A stretch of DNA of 64,000 nt from Sulfuritalea sp. Its GTDB lineage: Bacteria; Pseudomonadota; Gammaproteobacteria; Burkholderiales; Rhodocyclaceae. Shown here one piece after another: positions 1 to 8,499 of the stretch. Position numbers and translations under genes: made by a program. The stretch spans positions 124,001 to 188,000 of the forward strand of contig JADJUP010000056.1 in NCBI GenBank assembly GCA_016716965.1, given 5' to 3'. Position 1 is the first letter of the stretch. Every line of letters begins with the position of its first letter. A model generated the notes under the pieces. It saw only the letters and a program-made list of their open reading frames with translations. It was not told the DNA's origin and did no database searches.

Positions 1-28
1 CATCGGTGATGGTTATTGTTGGGCACAT
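1..28 (-). CDS. 5' end of a leftward gene, cut by the window edge
   Basis: Only the first nine codons are visible (MCPTITITD). The start is chosen because a clean GAGGAG ribosome binding site lies about 9 bases upstream (38-43, complement) and a near-consensus promoter lies further up. A Thr/Ile-rich N-terminus of this kind is seen in some small antitoxin-type DNA-binding proteins, but nine residues cannot assign a family. The product is unknown. Confidence 0.4.
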
Positions 29-60
29 AATCAAGGACTCCTCGGTATGAAGTAGACGTA

Positions 61-89
61 ATTGTAGTGTACGTAAGTATTAATGTCAA
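61..89 (-). promoter_or_regulatory. sigma70 promoter for the left-edge gene
   Basis: Read leftward, TTGACA (84-89) and TACAAT (61-66) are separated by exactly 17 bases. Transcription would start near 54, giving a short leader before the GAGGAG site and the ATG at 28. The surroundings are AT-rich, unlike the rest of the window. The pair of GTAGACGTA / TGTACGTA-like words between 48 and 75 overlaps the promoter and could be an operator. Confidence 0.6.
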
Positions 90-151
90 CTTGGCGTATA
101 CGTGCTCTTGATGTTGAATTTTGGTGTGTTTGCGCCAAGCTTGATTGCGCG

Positions 152-311
152 CGATGGTTTTCATCCCCTCTGACCCGCCGAGCGAGGGAGGTTCGCCGGG
201 GGTAGTCCGGTCGCGTTGTCCGACGCCGGCCGCTTTTTGGCCGGCTAGTTTAGCGACCGGCCCGGCGGGCCTTCCGCAGCGAGGGCAGCCCGCAGGGCCG
301 GGGAGGCGGGG
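152..311. repeat. dispersed repeat, copy A (about 160 bp)
   Basis: This is an imperfect direct repeat of 635-797. It includes a conserved potential hairpin with arms 257-270 and 288-301, matching at 13 of 14 positions around a 17-base loop. It also holds the self-complementary core GGCCGCTTTTTGGCC (226-242 region). No plausible protein is encoded. The repeat with a conserved stem suggests a structured intergenic element. Confidence 0.7.
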
Positions 312-323
312 CGCGTTTCTTTG

Positions 324-355
324 GGTACTTTCTTGCCGCGCAGCAAGAAAGTACC
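324..355. repeat. 13-bp inverted repeat
   Basis: Arms GGTACTTTCTTGC (324-336) and GCAAGAAAGTACC (343-355) are perfect complements around a 6-base loop. There is no T-run on either side, so it is a poor terminator candidate. It sits between the two copies of the larger repeat and is probably part of the same intergenic repeat family. Confidence 0.65.
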
Positions 356-400
356 TCGCCCGCCGGGCGAGACCCGGCGCGGATGTGGAAGCGAAGGTAG

Positions 401-424
401 AAAGTCGGCGTTGGCGACATGGCG
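401..424 (+). repeat. 17-copy motif, copy 1 (intergenic)
   Basis: Reads AAAGTCGGCGTTGGCGACAT on the plus strand. It is the only copy whose GCGCCGACT core has a mismatch (ACGCCGACT on the complement). Confidence 0.6.
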
Positions 425-446
425 GAAATCACAAACCAAGTTCTGG

Positions 447-466
447 ATTCCCGCTTTCGCGGGAAT
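447..466. repeat. short palindrome ATTCCCGC-TTTC-GCGGGAAT
   Basis: Eight-base perfect arms flank a 4-base loop, preceded by TTCTGG. Palindromes with this CTGGATTCCCGC...GCGGGAAT appearance are common intergenic repeats in beta- and gammaproteobacteria (general knowledge, not checked here). Confidence 0.55.
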
Positions 467-501
467 AGCCCGCACCGGACTCGATCCGGGGACGGGGCTT
501 C

Positions 502-525
502 GAAAGTCGGCGCTGGCGATACGGC
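502..525 (+). repeat. 17-copy motif, copy 2 (intergenic)
   Basis: Reads GAAAGTCGGCGCTGGCGATA followed by CGGC. It lies about 100 bp from copy 1, the closest spacing in the window. Confidence 0.75.
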
Positions 526-634
526 GCGCTACTCGCCCTCGACCTTCAACACCGTTTCGACGATCCGCGGGTGAATGAAATACCCAGCTAAACGGGTCAG
601 CTTCGAATATATTTTTGCCACGCTCCCCCACGCG

Positions 635-797
635 CGACGGCTTTAATCCCCTCTGACCCGCCGAGCGAGGAAGGTTCGCCGGAGGACGTCCGGTCGCGTT
701 GTCCGAAGCTGGCTGTTTTTTTGGCCGGCTAGTTTAGCGACCGGCCCGGCGGGCTTACCGTAGCGAGGGTAGCCCGAAGGGCCGGGGAGGCGGGGGG
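635..797. repeat. dispersed repeat, copy B (about 160 bp)
   Basis: Second copy of the element at 152-311, in the same orientation. Differences are scattered single bases and short indels. The hairpin arms are kept (CCGGCCCGGCGGGC and GCCCGAAGGGCCGG, 12 of 14 pairing), and the TTTTTTTGGCCGGCTAGTTT stretch is shared. Retention of the stem despite divergence argues for structure rather than chance. Confidence 0.7.
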
Positions 798-1065
798 GTA
801 TGAGCTAAGCACATCGGCAACAGATTGGTTCAAGGACATGGGTTGCATGTTTTTCGGGAGATCGTTGCGTTGCCCCTCTGTGCCCTGTTTGCCAAAACCG
901 TCGTCGCGGGCCGGACCGCAATGAACATTTCGTGGGCCAGCAAAGCTCCCTGCGGTAATTCGTCGATGCTGCTGCGCTCGTTCATCGAACACTCAGGTAC
1001 CGCGCATTTTCACGTAAGCTCGACGCCGATGCCCGTCCGGCATCGGCCATTTCAGGAGCCATGCA
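798..1065. other. non-coding stretch, no gene seen
   Basis: No coding region with a ribosome binding site or recognisable product is visible. The only structure noted is a hairpin at 1025-1047 (arms GCCGATGCC / GGCATCGGC, 5-base loop), just upstream of the AGGAG of the next gene. It lacks a T-run and could shape that gene's leader. Confidence 0.4.
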
Positions 1066-1464
1066 ATGTCACAGGCTAGCGATACCCATTCGAAGACGGT
1101 CGGCTATGTGCTCTGGGTGTTCGGCTTCACCGGCGCGCACCGCTTCTATTACGGCAAGCCGGTGACGGGGACGATCTGGTTCTTCACCTTCGGCCTGCTC
1201 GGCATCGGCTGGCTAATCGACCTGTTCCTGATTCCGTCGATGGACCGCCAGGCGGACCTCAGATTCCGCTCGGGCAAGGTCAATTATTCCCTCGCCTGGA
1301 TCCTGCTGGCCTTCCTCGGCGTGTTCGGCGTGCATCGGATGTACATGGGCAAGTGGCTCACCGGCATCCTTTACCTCTGCACGCTCGGCCTGCTCGGCGT
1401 CGGCTACCTCTACGACTACTGGACGCTCAACGACCAGATCACGGTGGTGAACGCATCGGATTGA
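1066..1464 (+). CDS. TM2 domain membrane protein
   Basis: The 132-residue protein contains two TM2-type units, residues about 10-60 and 75-125. Each has a hydrophobic helix pair and the family signatures G-x-HRFY(Y/M)G-K and GLLGIGWLIDL. The first unit carries GAHRFYYGKPVTG and the second GVHRMYMGKWLTG. TM2 proteins are small inner-membrane proteins of unknown biochemical role. AGGAG lies 8 bases before the ATG; an alternative in-frame start is not apparent. It stands alone on the plus strand, convergent with the nif flavodoxin operon, so it is probably not part of nitrogen fixation. Confidence 0.85.
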   Translation: MSQASDTHSKTVGYVLWVFGFTGAHRFYYGKPVTGTIWFFTFGLLGIGWLIDLFLIPSMDRQADLRFRSGKVNYSLAWILLAFLGVFGVHRMYMGKWLTGILYLCTLGLLGVGYLYDYWTLNDQITVVNASD

Positions 1465-1486
1465 GCCGCGGGAAAGCCGCTGCGGC

Positions 1487-1786
1487 TCAGGTCGCAATGG
1501 CGCCGCCAGCCGCGCCGACCGCCCGCGCCCAGGCCTCGTCCTGCGTCAGTTCCTCGGGCAGGCAGCCGACCGGCGGGCCGAGCACGCCTCCTTCGACTTC
1601 AAAGCGCACCAGGTAGATCGCCTGCCCGGGATCGAACTCGGCATGTCCGGTATTGACCACCACGCCGCGCCGGCCGGGGGTGGCGAGCACGGCGTCGGCG
1701 GCAACGTCGGGGATGCCGCCGTCGTTGATCAGCGGCTCACGGCAGTAGACGATCTCGCCGATTTCGTAAGCGTCATGTGTGGGCAT
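1487..1786 (-). CDS. NifZ-family-like small protein in the nifLA operon
   Basis: The 99-residue soluble protein follows the flavodoxin gene with a 14-base overlap, so it belongs to the nifLA transcript. Its pattern (YEIGEIVYCRE, then GRRGVVVNTG, QAIYLVRFE and VGCLPEEL) parallels NifZ further along this window (WDYGDAVRV, GRVGHVRNVG, QIIYAVHFL, VGCREEEL). That points to the same SH3-like barrel fold. NifZ assists maturation of the nitrogenase MoFe protein P-clusters; whether this paralogue does the same is inference. It is shorter than NifZ and lacks its C-terminal third. Confidence 0.6.
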   Translation of the reverse strand: MPTHDAYEIGEIVYCREPLINDGGIPDVAADAVLATPGRRGVVVNTGHAEFDPGQAIYLVRFEVEGGVLGPPVGCLPEELTQDEAWARAVGAAGGAIAT

Positions 1787-2332
1787 GGTGGTGCTCCAGG
1801 GTTTGCAATTCGTCGTCGAGTTGTCGCAGCCAGGCGTCGACGCGCGCCTCGCTCAGCGCCGGCTGGTTGATCTGGTCCAGTGCCAGGCCGACGAAGCGTT
1901 CGCCGACCAGTGCCTGCGAGGCCTTGAAGTCGTAGCCGGCCGCCGGCCAGGTGCCGATCACGCGGGCGCCGCAGGCGGTGACGGCGTCGTGCAGCAGGAT
2001 CAGGGCGTCGACGAATTCGTTGGTGTACTTGTCCTGGTCGCCAAGCCCGAACAGCGCCACGGTCTTGCCGCGCATGTCGCGGCCCTGCAGCCGCGGCAGG
2101 AACTCTTCCCAGCTTTCCTGCGCCAGTCCGGTCGAAAGTCCGGGCAGCGCGCCTTCGCCGTAGGTCGGCGTGCCGAGGATCAGGGTGTCGTGGGCGAGGA
2201 AGTCGTCGATGCCGGTGCGGCCGATGTTCACCGGCGCCAGCGCCCGCTCGCCCAGCTTCTGGGCGATCAGCTTGGCGATGCGCCGGGTGCGGCCGGTGTC
2301 GGTGCCGAAGTAGATCGCGATGGGCGCTGCCA

Positions 2333-2333
<1 letters not shown>
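1773..2333 (-). CDS. nifF: flavodoxin, NifF type
   Basis: The 186-residue long-chain flavodoxin would carry electrons to nitrogenase reductase. The N-terminal phosphate-binding loop reads FGTDTGRTRRIA (about residues 9-20). The flavin-stacking loops are TPTYGEG near 57 and GLGDQDKYTNEFVDA near 99-113. The length and the extra loop fit the NifF/FldA long-chain group. The ATG overlaps the nifA stop (TGATG), which indicates translational coupling. Position directly behind nifA supports a nif role rather than general metabolism. Confidence 0.85.
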
Positions 2334-3904
<1,571 letters not shown>

Positions 3905-3923
3905 CAGTGGACCCTCCCCCCGG

Positions 3924-3944
3924 CCCCCTGCCCAAGGCAGGGGG
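3924..3944. other. 9-bp hairpin between nifL and nifA
   Basis: CCCCCTGCC and GGCAGGGGG are perfect complements around CAA, in the 114-bp gap between nifL and nifA. It is very stable but has no following T-run. It could reduce read-through, protect mRNA ends or block ribosomes, and so tune the NifL:NifA ratio. It could equally be a common intergenic repeat. Confidence 0.5.
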
Positions 3945-4018
3945 TGACGGTGGTTGCCGCTGCGCGGCTCCGGATTCTGGCTGCGCCCACCTTGGGGCGG
4001 CCCGGCGAAGGGCGCTCA

Positions 4019-5578
4019 TCATCTTCGCTTCAACGGCAGCAGCACACAGACGCGGCAGCCGGATTTGCGTTTGGCATCGATCTCGATGCTGCCGCCGTGG
4101 TCGGCGGCGATCTGCTGCGCCGTGGCGAGGCCGGTGCCGAGGTGGCGACGGCCCTCGCGCTTGGTGGTGTAGAAGGGTTCGAAGACCTTGAGCTGCAGTT
4201 CGGGCGGGATGCCGGGGCCGCTGTCCTCGATGAGGATTTCCAGGCTGCCCAGGCGGGCGCGGGTGATCAACGTCAGTTCGCGCTCGCGCCAGCCGCGCGC
4301 GCTCATGGCCTCGATGGCGTTGTCCACCAGCGCCTTGAACAGGCTGCGCAGCTTGTTGGGATGCGCCTGCAATGCCGGCAGCATGGCCTGCGGCTTCCAG
4401 CTGACGCGGATGCCGTTGGCCAGCAGGCGCTCGGTGGCGAGGTCGAGCACGTCGCGCAGCAGTTCATTGACGTTGGCGGGGCCGGCGGCCTCGCGGCTTT
4501 CGGCCGGGATCATGGCGCGCAGCTCGGCCAGCGCGGCCTCGCCGGCGGCGACCGCCTCGCCCAGCGCCACCGCCATCGGGTCGGCGGCGCCGCTGCGCCG
4601 GGCGAGCATGCCGACGGCCGAGGACATCATGTTGAGCGGGCCTTCGAGGCGGAAGGTGGCGGCGGACAGGCTTTCGCGCAGCGCGGCGACGCGGTCCTCG
4701 TCGGACATCACGGCCTGCAGCGCGGCGACGCGCGCCTTTTCCTGCTGCGCGCGCAGGCCGGTGATTTCCTTCGCCACCAGCAGCAGGTAGTCGCGGCTGC
4801 CGCCGGCGAAGAAGGCGTCGGCGCGCACGTCGTCCTCGCGCACCCGGCTGCCGGAACAGGAGTACCAGCGCGGCGGCTTGCCGTCGGGCAGGTCGAGGCG
4901 CACTTCGAGGTCGAGGAAGTCGTAGCCGGCGCTGCGCCGTCCGCCGGGTGGCAGGTTTTCGCGCAGGGCGCGGATCGCCGTCATCAGCATCGGCGCCGGT
5001 TCGGCCATGCCGAGGTCCGCCTGCAGCTTCTTGTATTCCTGGTTGTCGAGCACCACGCGGTCGTCCACGTCGAGCAGCGCGATCACCATCGGCGCCGCGT
5101 CGACCACCGACTCGATCAGTGCCTTCTGGTTGCGCACCTGGGCTTCGAGGCGATGCATGTCGGTGATGTCGCGGTGCATGCCGAGGTAATTGACCACCGC
5201 GCCGGCGCCATCGACCACCGGCGAGATGGACAGTTCGGCGAGGTAGCGCGTGCCGTCCTTGCGTTTGTTCACCAGCCTTCCGCCCCAGGCCTCGCCGTGC
5301 GAGATCCTTTGCCACATCGACTTGTAGATTTCCGGCGGCGTGGTCTTGTTCGACAGCAGGGATTCGTTGTGGCCGATCACTTCGGCCGCGGCGTAGCCGG
5401 TGACGCGGGTGAAGGCCGGATTGACATAGAGGATGCTGCCGTGGATGTCGGTGATCGAGATCGCCATGTCGGCCTGCGCCACGGTGTGCTGGAACACCGC
5501 GGGATGGATGCTCGGCGTCGCCCGTCCGGCGGGTTGTGCGTCATTGCCGGCGGCGACGCTGAACTGCTTCTTGGCCAT
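4019..5578 (-). CDS. nifL: NifL, redox/nitrogen-sensing anti-activator of NifA
   Basis: The 519-residue protein binds and inhibits NifA when oxygen or fixed nitrogen is present. The N-terminal PAS domain (about 30-150) carries DIHGSILYVNPAFTRVTGY and a following HRDIT end. A second PAS-like region is followed by a coiled linker and a GHKL ATPase domain. The ATPase shows an N-box (LVDNAIEAM), G1 box (EDSGPGIP) and G2 box (GTGLATAQQIAADHGG). No canonical phospho-accepting H-box is evident, as expected for a protein that signals by contact. Length equals the usual size of NifL. MAKKQFSV is the chosen start because it lies downstream of the candidate sigma54 promoter at 5615-5629. Confidence 0.93.
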   Translation of the reverse strand: MAKKQFSVAAGNDAQPAGRATPSIHPAVFQHTVAQADMAISITDIHGSILYVNPAFTRVTGYAAAEVIGHNESLLSNKTTPPEIYKSMWQRISHGEAWGGRLVNKRKDGTRYLAELSISPVVDGAGAVVNYLGMHRDITDMHRLEAQVRNQKALIESVVDAAPMVIALLDVDDRVVLDNQEYKKLQADLGMAEPAPMLMTAIRALRENLPPGGRRSAGYDFLDLEVRLDLPDGKPPRWYSCSGSRVREDDVRADAFFAGGSRDYLLLVAKEITGLRAQQEKARVAALQAVMSDEDRVAALRESLSAATFRLEGPLNMMSSAVGMLARRSGAADPMAVALGEAVAAGEAALAELRAMIPAESREAAGPANVNELLRDVLDLATERLLANGIRVSWKPQAMLPALQAHPNKLRSLFKALVDNAIEAMSARGWRERELTLITRARLGSLEILIEDSGPGIPPELQLKVFEPFYTTKREGRRHLGTGLATAQQIAADHGGSIEIDAKRKSGCRVCVLLPLKRR

Positions 5579-5614
5579 GATGTAACGCCCGTTCGGAATA
5601 TTGAAGGGGAATGA

Positions 5615-5629
5615 GCAGGTTCCGTGCCG
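5615..5629 (-). promoter_or_regulatory. candidate -24/-12 (sigma54) promoter for nifLA
   Basis: Read leftward it is CGGCACGGAACCTGC, with GG and GC exactly 10 bases apart, against the consensus TGGCACG-N4-TTGC. The -12 element lies 37 bp before the nifL ATG. The activator could be NifA itself through the site at 5672, which is only about 45 bp away, or NtrC. Confidence 0.6.
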
Positions 5630-5671
5630 AGACTGATTCCACAACCAATTTTTTGATGTTTTGTCGTGTTT

Positions 5672-5687
5672 TGTAGGACTTGCGACA
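5672..5687. promoter_or_regulatory. NifA upstream activator sequence
   Basis: TGT-AGGACTTGCG-ACA matches TGT-N10-ACA exactly. It lies about 113 bp upstream of the rnfA -24 element, a normal looping distance, and about 45 bp from the nifL -24 element. It is the only exact match noticed between the two genes. Confidence 0.75.
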
Positions 5688-5692
5688 CAGGC

Positions 5693-5716
5693 GAAAGTCG
5701 GCGCCGGCGCTACGGC
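5693..5716 (+). repeat. 17-copy motif, copy 4 (nifL-rnfA control region)
   Basis: It sits between the NifA site and the rnfA -24 promoter, where DNA must bend for activation. It reads GAAAGTCGGCGCCGGCGCTA. Confidence 0.7.
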
Positions 5717-5799
5717 GCGGATTCCGGCGGGGGAAAAACTTCCAAGCTGGTGCGGACTTGGCGCGCGATGCACGGCTTTGGGGTGGCCGCCTGCGGGAT

Positions 5800-5814
5800 T
5801 GGCACGCTTCCTGC
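5800..5814 (+). promoter_or_regulatory. -24/-12 (sigma54) promoter for the rnf operon
   Basis: TGGCACGCTTCCTGC matches TGGCACG-N4-TTGC at all but one position, with the invariant GG and GC 10 bases apart. The -12 GC lies 28 bp before the rnfA ATG. Together with the TGT-N10-ACA site this makes rnf a NifA target. Confidence 0.85.
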
Positions 5815-5841
5815 GAAAAGTCGGGCAGGAAAACGCCGACC

Positions 5842-6429
5842 ATGACCGCCTACCTTCTCCTGCTCATATCCACCGCCCTCGTGAATAACGTGGTGCTGGT
5901 GAAATTTCTCGGACTGTGTCCCTTCATGGGCGTGTCCAGGAACATGGACAGCGCTTTCGGCATGGGCCTGGCCACCACCTTCGTCATCACGCTGGCCTGC
6001 GCCGCGACCTGGATGCTGGAACACTGGCTGCTGGCGCCTTTCGGTCTGGGTTACCTGCGCATCCTCTGCTTCATCCTGGTGATCGCCGCCGCGGTGCAGT
6101 TCGTCGAAATGGTGGTCAAGCATTCCGCGCCGGCGCTGTACCAGGCGCTGGGCATCTACCTGCCGCTGATCACCACCAATTGCGCCGTGCTCGGCGTCGC
6201 GCTGCTCACCGTGCAGGAAAAGATGGGTTTCGTCGAAACGCTGGTGTACGGTTTCGGCTCGGCGCTGGGTTTCACCGTCGTCATGCTGATGTTCGCCGGC
6301 ATGCGCGAACGCCTGGCGCTGGCACGCGTGCCAGCCGCATTCGCCGGGGCGCCGGTGAGCTTCGTCCTCGCCAGCCTGTTGTCGCTGGCCTTCATGGGCT
6401 TCGCCGGACTCAATTTCCAGGCGCCATGA
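5842..6429 (+). CDS. rnfA: RnfA, membrane subunit of the Rnf complex
   Basis: The 195-residue protein has six predicted membrane helices and lines the ion path of the Rnf complex with RnfE. Family signatures are NNVVLVKFLGLCPFMGVS (about 15-32) and LPLITTNCAVLGVAL (about 109-123), both with a Cys used to hold an intramembrane Fe-S centre. The complex uses the membrane gradient to push electrons to low-potential ferredoxin or flavodoxin for nitrogenase. AGGA lies 11 bases before the chosen ATG, 28 bp behind a sigma54 promoter. It is first in a tightly packed seven-gene operon. Confidence 0.95.
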   Translation: MTAYLLLLISTALVNNVVLVKFLGLCPFMGVSRNMDSAFGMGLATTFVITLACAATWMLEHWLLAPFGLGYLRILCFILVIAAAVQFVEMVVKHSAPALYQALGIYLPLITTNCAVLGVALLTVQEKMGFVETLVYGFGSALGFTVVMLMFAGMRERLALARVPAAFAGAPVSFVLASLLSLAFMGFAGLNFQAP

Positions 6430-6430
6430 C

Positions 6431-6964
6431 ATGCTGATCGCCATCCTCAGCCTTACCCTGCTCGGCGCCGTGCTGGGCCTCGGCCTTGGCCTCGCCGCGC
6501 GCCGCTTCCATGTCGAGGGCGATCCGCTGGTGGCCCAGATCGAGGCCCTGATGCCGGGCTCGAACTGCGGCCAGTGCGGCTTTCCCGGCTGCCCCGGCGC
6601 GGCGTCCGCAATCGCCGCCGGCAGCGCGCCGGTGACGGCCTGCCCGCCCGGAGGCAGGGCGCTGGCCAAGGCGCTGGCGGAGAAGCTCGGCATCGCGATC
6701 GACCTCGGCCAGGTCGCCGACGCCGGGCCGCGCATCGCCGCGGTCGCCGAGGAGATCTGCATCGGATGCTGCCGCTGCATCAAGGTCTGCCCGACCGACG
6801 CCATCGTCGGCGCCGCCAAGCAGATCCACAACGTCATGCGCGAGGCCTGCACCGGTTGCGGCAATTGCGTCGAGCGCTGCCCGACCGAGGCCGTCACGCT
6901 GCAGCCGGTGCCGGTCACGCTGCAGCACTGGGTCTGGCCCCGGCCGCAACTGGCCGGCGCCTGA
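6431..6964 (+). CDS. rnfB: RnfB, ferredoxin-type subunit of the Rnf complex
   Basis: The 177-residue protein has an N-terminal membrane anchor (about 3-25), a four-Cys Fe-S domain (NCGQCGFPGCPG then TACPPGG) and two 4Fe-4S ferredoxin motifs (CIGCCRCIKVCP and CTGCGNCVERCP). It receives or delivers electrons on the cytoplasmic face. The ATG is one base after the rnfA stop. The C-terminus is short, without the extra clusters seen in some RnfB proteins. Confidence 0.95.
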   Translation: MLIAILSLTLLGAVLGLGLGLAARRFHVEGDPLVAQIEALMPGSNCGQCGFPGCPGAASAIAAGSAPVTACPPGGRALAKALAEKLGIAIDLGQVADAGPRIAAVAEEICIGCCRCIKVCPTDAIVGAAKQIHNVMREACTGCGNCVERCPTEAVTLQPVPVTLQHWVWPRPQLAGA

Positions 6965-6975
6965 GGAGGTCGCGC

Positions 6976-8499
6976 ATGGGCCTGCTCGAACGCTTCTTCA
7001 AACCTTCCTGGGGCGTGCATCCCGACGACCACAAGCGCCCCGCGGCGGACGTGCCGCTGCGCACGCTGCCCCTGCCGGAGCGGCTCTACGTGCCGCTGCA
7101 GCAGCATGTCGGCGGCCCGGCGCGGCCGGTGGTGCTGGCCGGGCAGAAGGTGCTCAAGGGGCAGTTGCTGGCCGAGGCCCAGGGCAACATCTCGGCGCCG
7201 GTGCATGCGCCGACATCGGGCCGCGTGCTGGCCATCGGCGAGGTCACCGCGCCCCATCCCTCCGGCCTGGCGCAGCTCGCGATCACGCTGGCCAGCGACG
7301 GCGACGAGCGCTGGCTGGAGCGCGAACCGGTGGCCGATCCCTTCGCCCTCGCGCCCGAGGAAATCGCCCGCCTGACCGCCGCTGCCGGCGTGGTCGGCCT
7401 GGGCGGCGCGACCTTCCCGGCGGCGGTGAAGTTCAACCTCGGCCGCCGGCTCAAGGTAAGCACGCTGATCGTGAACGGCGGCGAGTGCGAACCCTACCTT
7501 TCCTCCGACGACGCCGTCATGCGTGTGCGCGCCGCCGAGGTGGTCGACGGCTTGCGCATCGTGATGCACGCGATCGGCGCCGCCAATGCGCTGGTCGGCA
7601 TCGAAGACAACAAGCCGGAAGCCATCGCCGCCATGCGCGCCGCCGCCGCGCCCTTCGGCGACGTGGCGATCCGCCCGGTGCCGGCGCGCTATCCGATGGG
7701 TTCCGACAAGCAGCTGATCCAGGTCCTCACCGGCAAGGAAGTGCCGGCCGACGCGCGCGCCGCCGAAGTCGGCGTGCTGGTGCATAACGTATCCACCTGT
7801 GCCGCCGTGCATCGCGCACTGCGCCGCGGCGAAGCCCTGGTGGAGCGCATCGTCACGGTCAATGGCGGCGCCGTGCGCGCGCCCGGCAACCTGCTGGCGC
7901 CGATCGGCGCGCGCGTCGCCGACCTGCTGGCCTTTGCCGGGCTGGCGGCGGAGCCGGCGCGCCTGATCCTCGGCGGTCCGATGATGGGCACGCTGCTGCC
8001 GCACGCCAACGTGCCGCTGGTCAAGGGCGCTTCCGGCGTGCTGGCCTTCGATGCGCGCGAAGCGGCCAGGCCGGCGGCCGGACCCTGCATCCGTTGCGGC
8101 AGTTGTACCGTGGCCTGCCCGATGGGGCTGCTGCCGCTGGAAATGGCCAGTCGCATCCGTGCCGGCGACCTGGCCGGGGCCACTGGCTTCGGCCTTTCCG
8201 ATTGCATATCCTGCGGCTGCTGCGCCTGGGTCTGTCCTTCGCACATTCCGCTGGTGCAGTATTTCAGCCATGCCCGCGGAGAACTTGCGGCCGGCGAGCG
8301 CGCAAGGCTGCGCAACGAGGCGACGCGGCGCCTCGTCGAGCAGCGCGGCGAACGCCTGGCGCGCGATGCGCGCGAGAAAGCCGCCGCCGCCGCGAAGCGC
8401 AAGGCCGAACGCGATGCGGCCAAGGCCAAGGCCGCCGCCGCGACCGAATCGGCCGCCGCCAGCAGCGCCGCCGTCAGCGCCAAGGCCGTCAGTCCATGA
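6976..8499 (+). CDS. rnfC: RnfC, NADH/flavin and Fe-S subunit of the Rnf complex
   Basis: The 507-residue peripheral subunit is the NADH-oxidising entry or exit point. An N-terminal Rnf barrel-type region is followed by a flavin/NADH-binding SLBB-type region (GLGGATFPAAVKF, NGGECEPYLSSDD) and two 4Fe-4S motifs near residues 374 and 413 (CIRCGSCTVACP, CISCGCCAWVCP). The last 60 residues are a Lys/Ala-rich charged tail typical of proteobacterial RnfC. GAGGAGG precedes the ATG. The end overlaps rnfD by ATGA. Confidence 0.95.
   Translation: MGLLERFFKPSWGVHPDDHKRPAADVPLRTLPLPERLYVPLQQHVGGPARPVVLAGQKVLKGQLLAEAQGNISAPVHAPTSGRVLAIGEVTAPHPSGLAQLAITLASDGDERWLEREPVADPFALAPEEIARLTAAAGVVGLGGATFPAAVKFNLGRRLKVSTLIVNGGECEPYLSSDDAVMRVRAAEVVDGLRIVMHAIGAANALVGIEDNKPEAIAAMRAAAAPFGDVAIRPVPARYPMGSDKQLIQVLTGKEVPADARAAEVGVLVHNVSTCAAVHRALRRGEALVERIVTVNGGAVRAPGNLLAPIGARVADLLAFAGLAAEPARLILGGPMMGTLLPHANVPLVKGASGVLAFDAREAARPAAGPCIRCGSCTVACPMGLLPLEMASRIRAGDLAGATGFGLSDCISCGCCAWVCPSHIPLVQYFSHARGELAAGERARLRNEATRRLVEQRGERLARDAREKAAAAAKRKAERDAAKAKAAAATESAAASSAAVSAKAVSP

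Noticed and set aside
1025..1047. Hairpin before the TM2 gene as a terminator
   Set aside because: It has no T-run and no upstream plus-strand gene to terminate.
5768..5786. TGCACGGCTTTGGGGTGG as an NtrC site before rnfA
   Set aside because: It fits the TGCACC-N5-GGTGCA consensus poorly in both halves and lies too close to the -24 element.
7765..7780. GAAGTCGGCGTGCTGG in rnfC as a motif copy
   Set aside because: It breaks after GTCGGCG and encodes the conserved EVGVLVHNV of RnfC.
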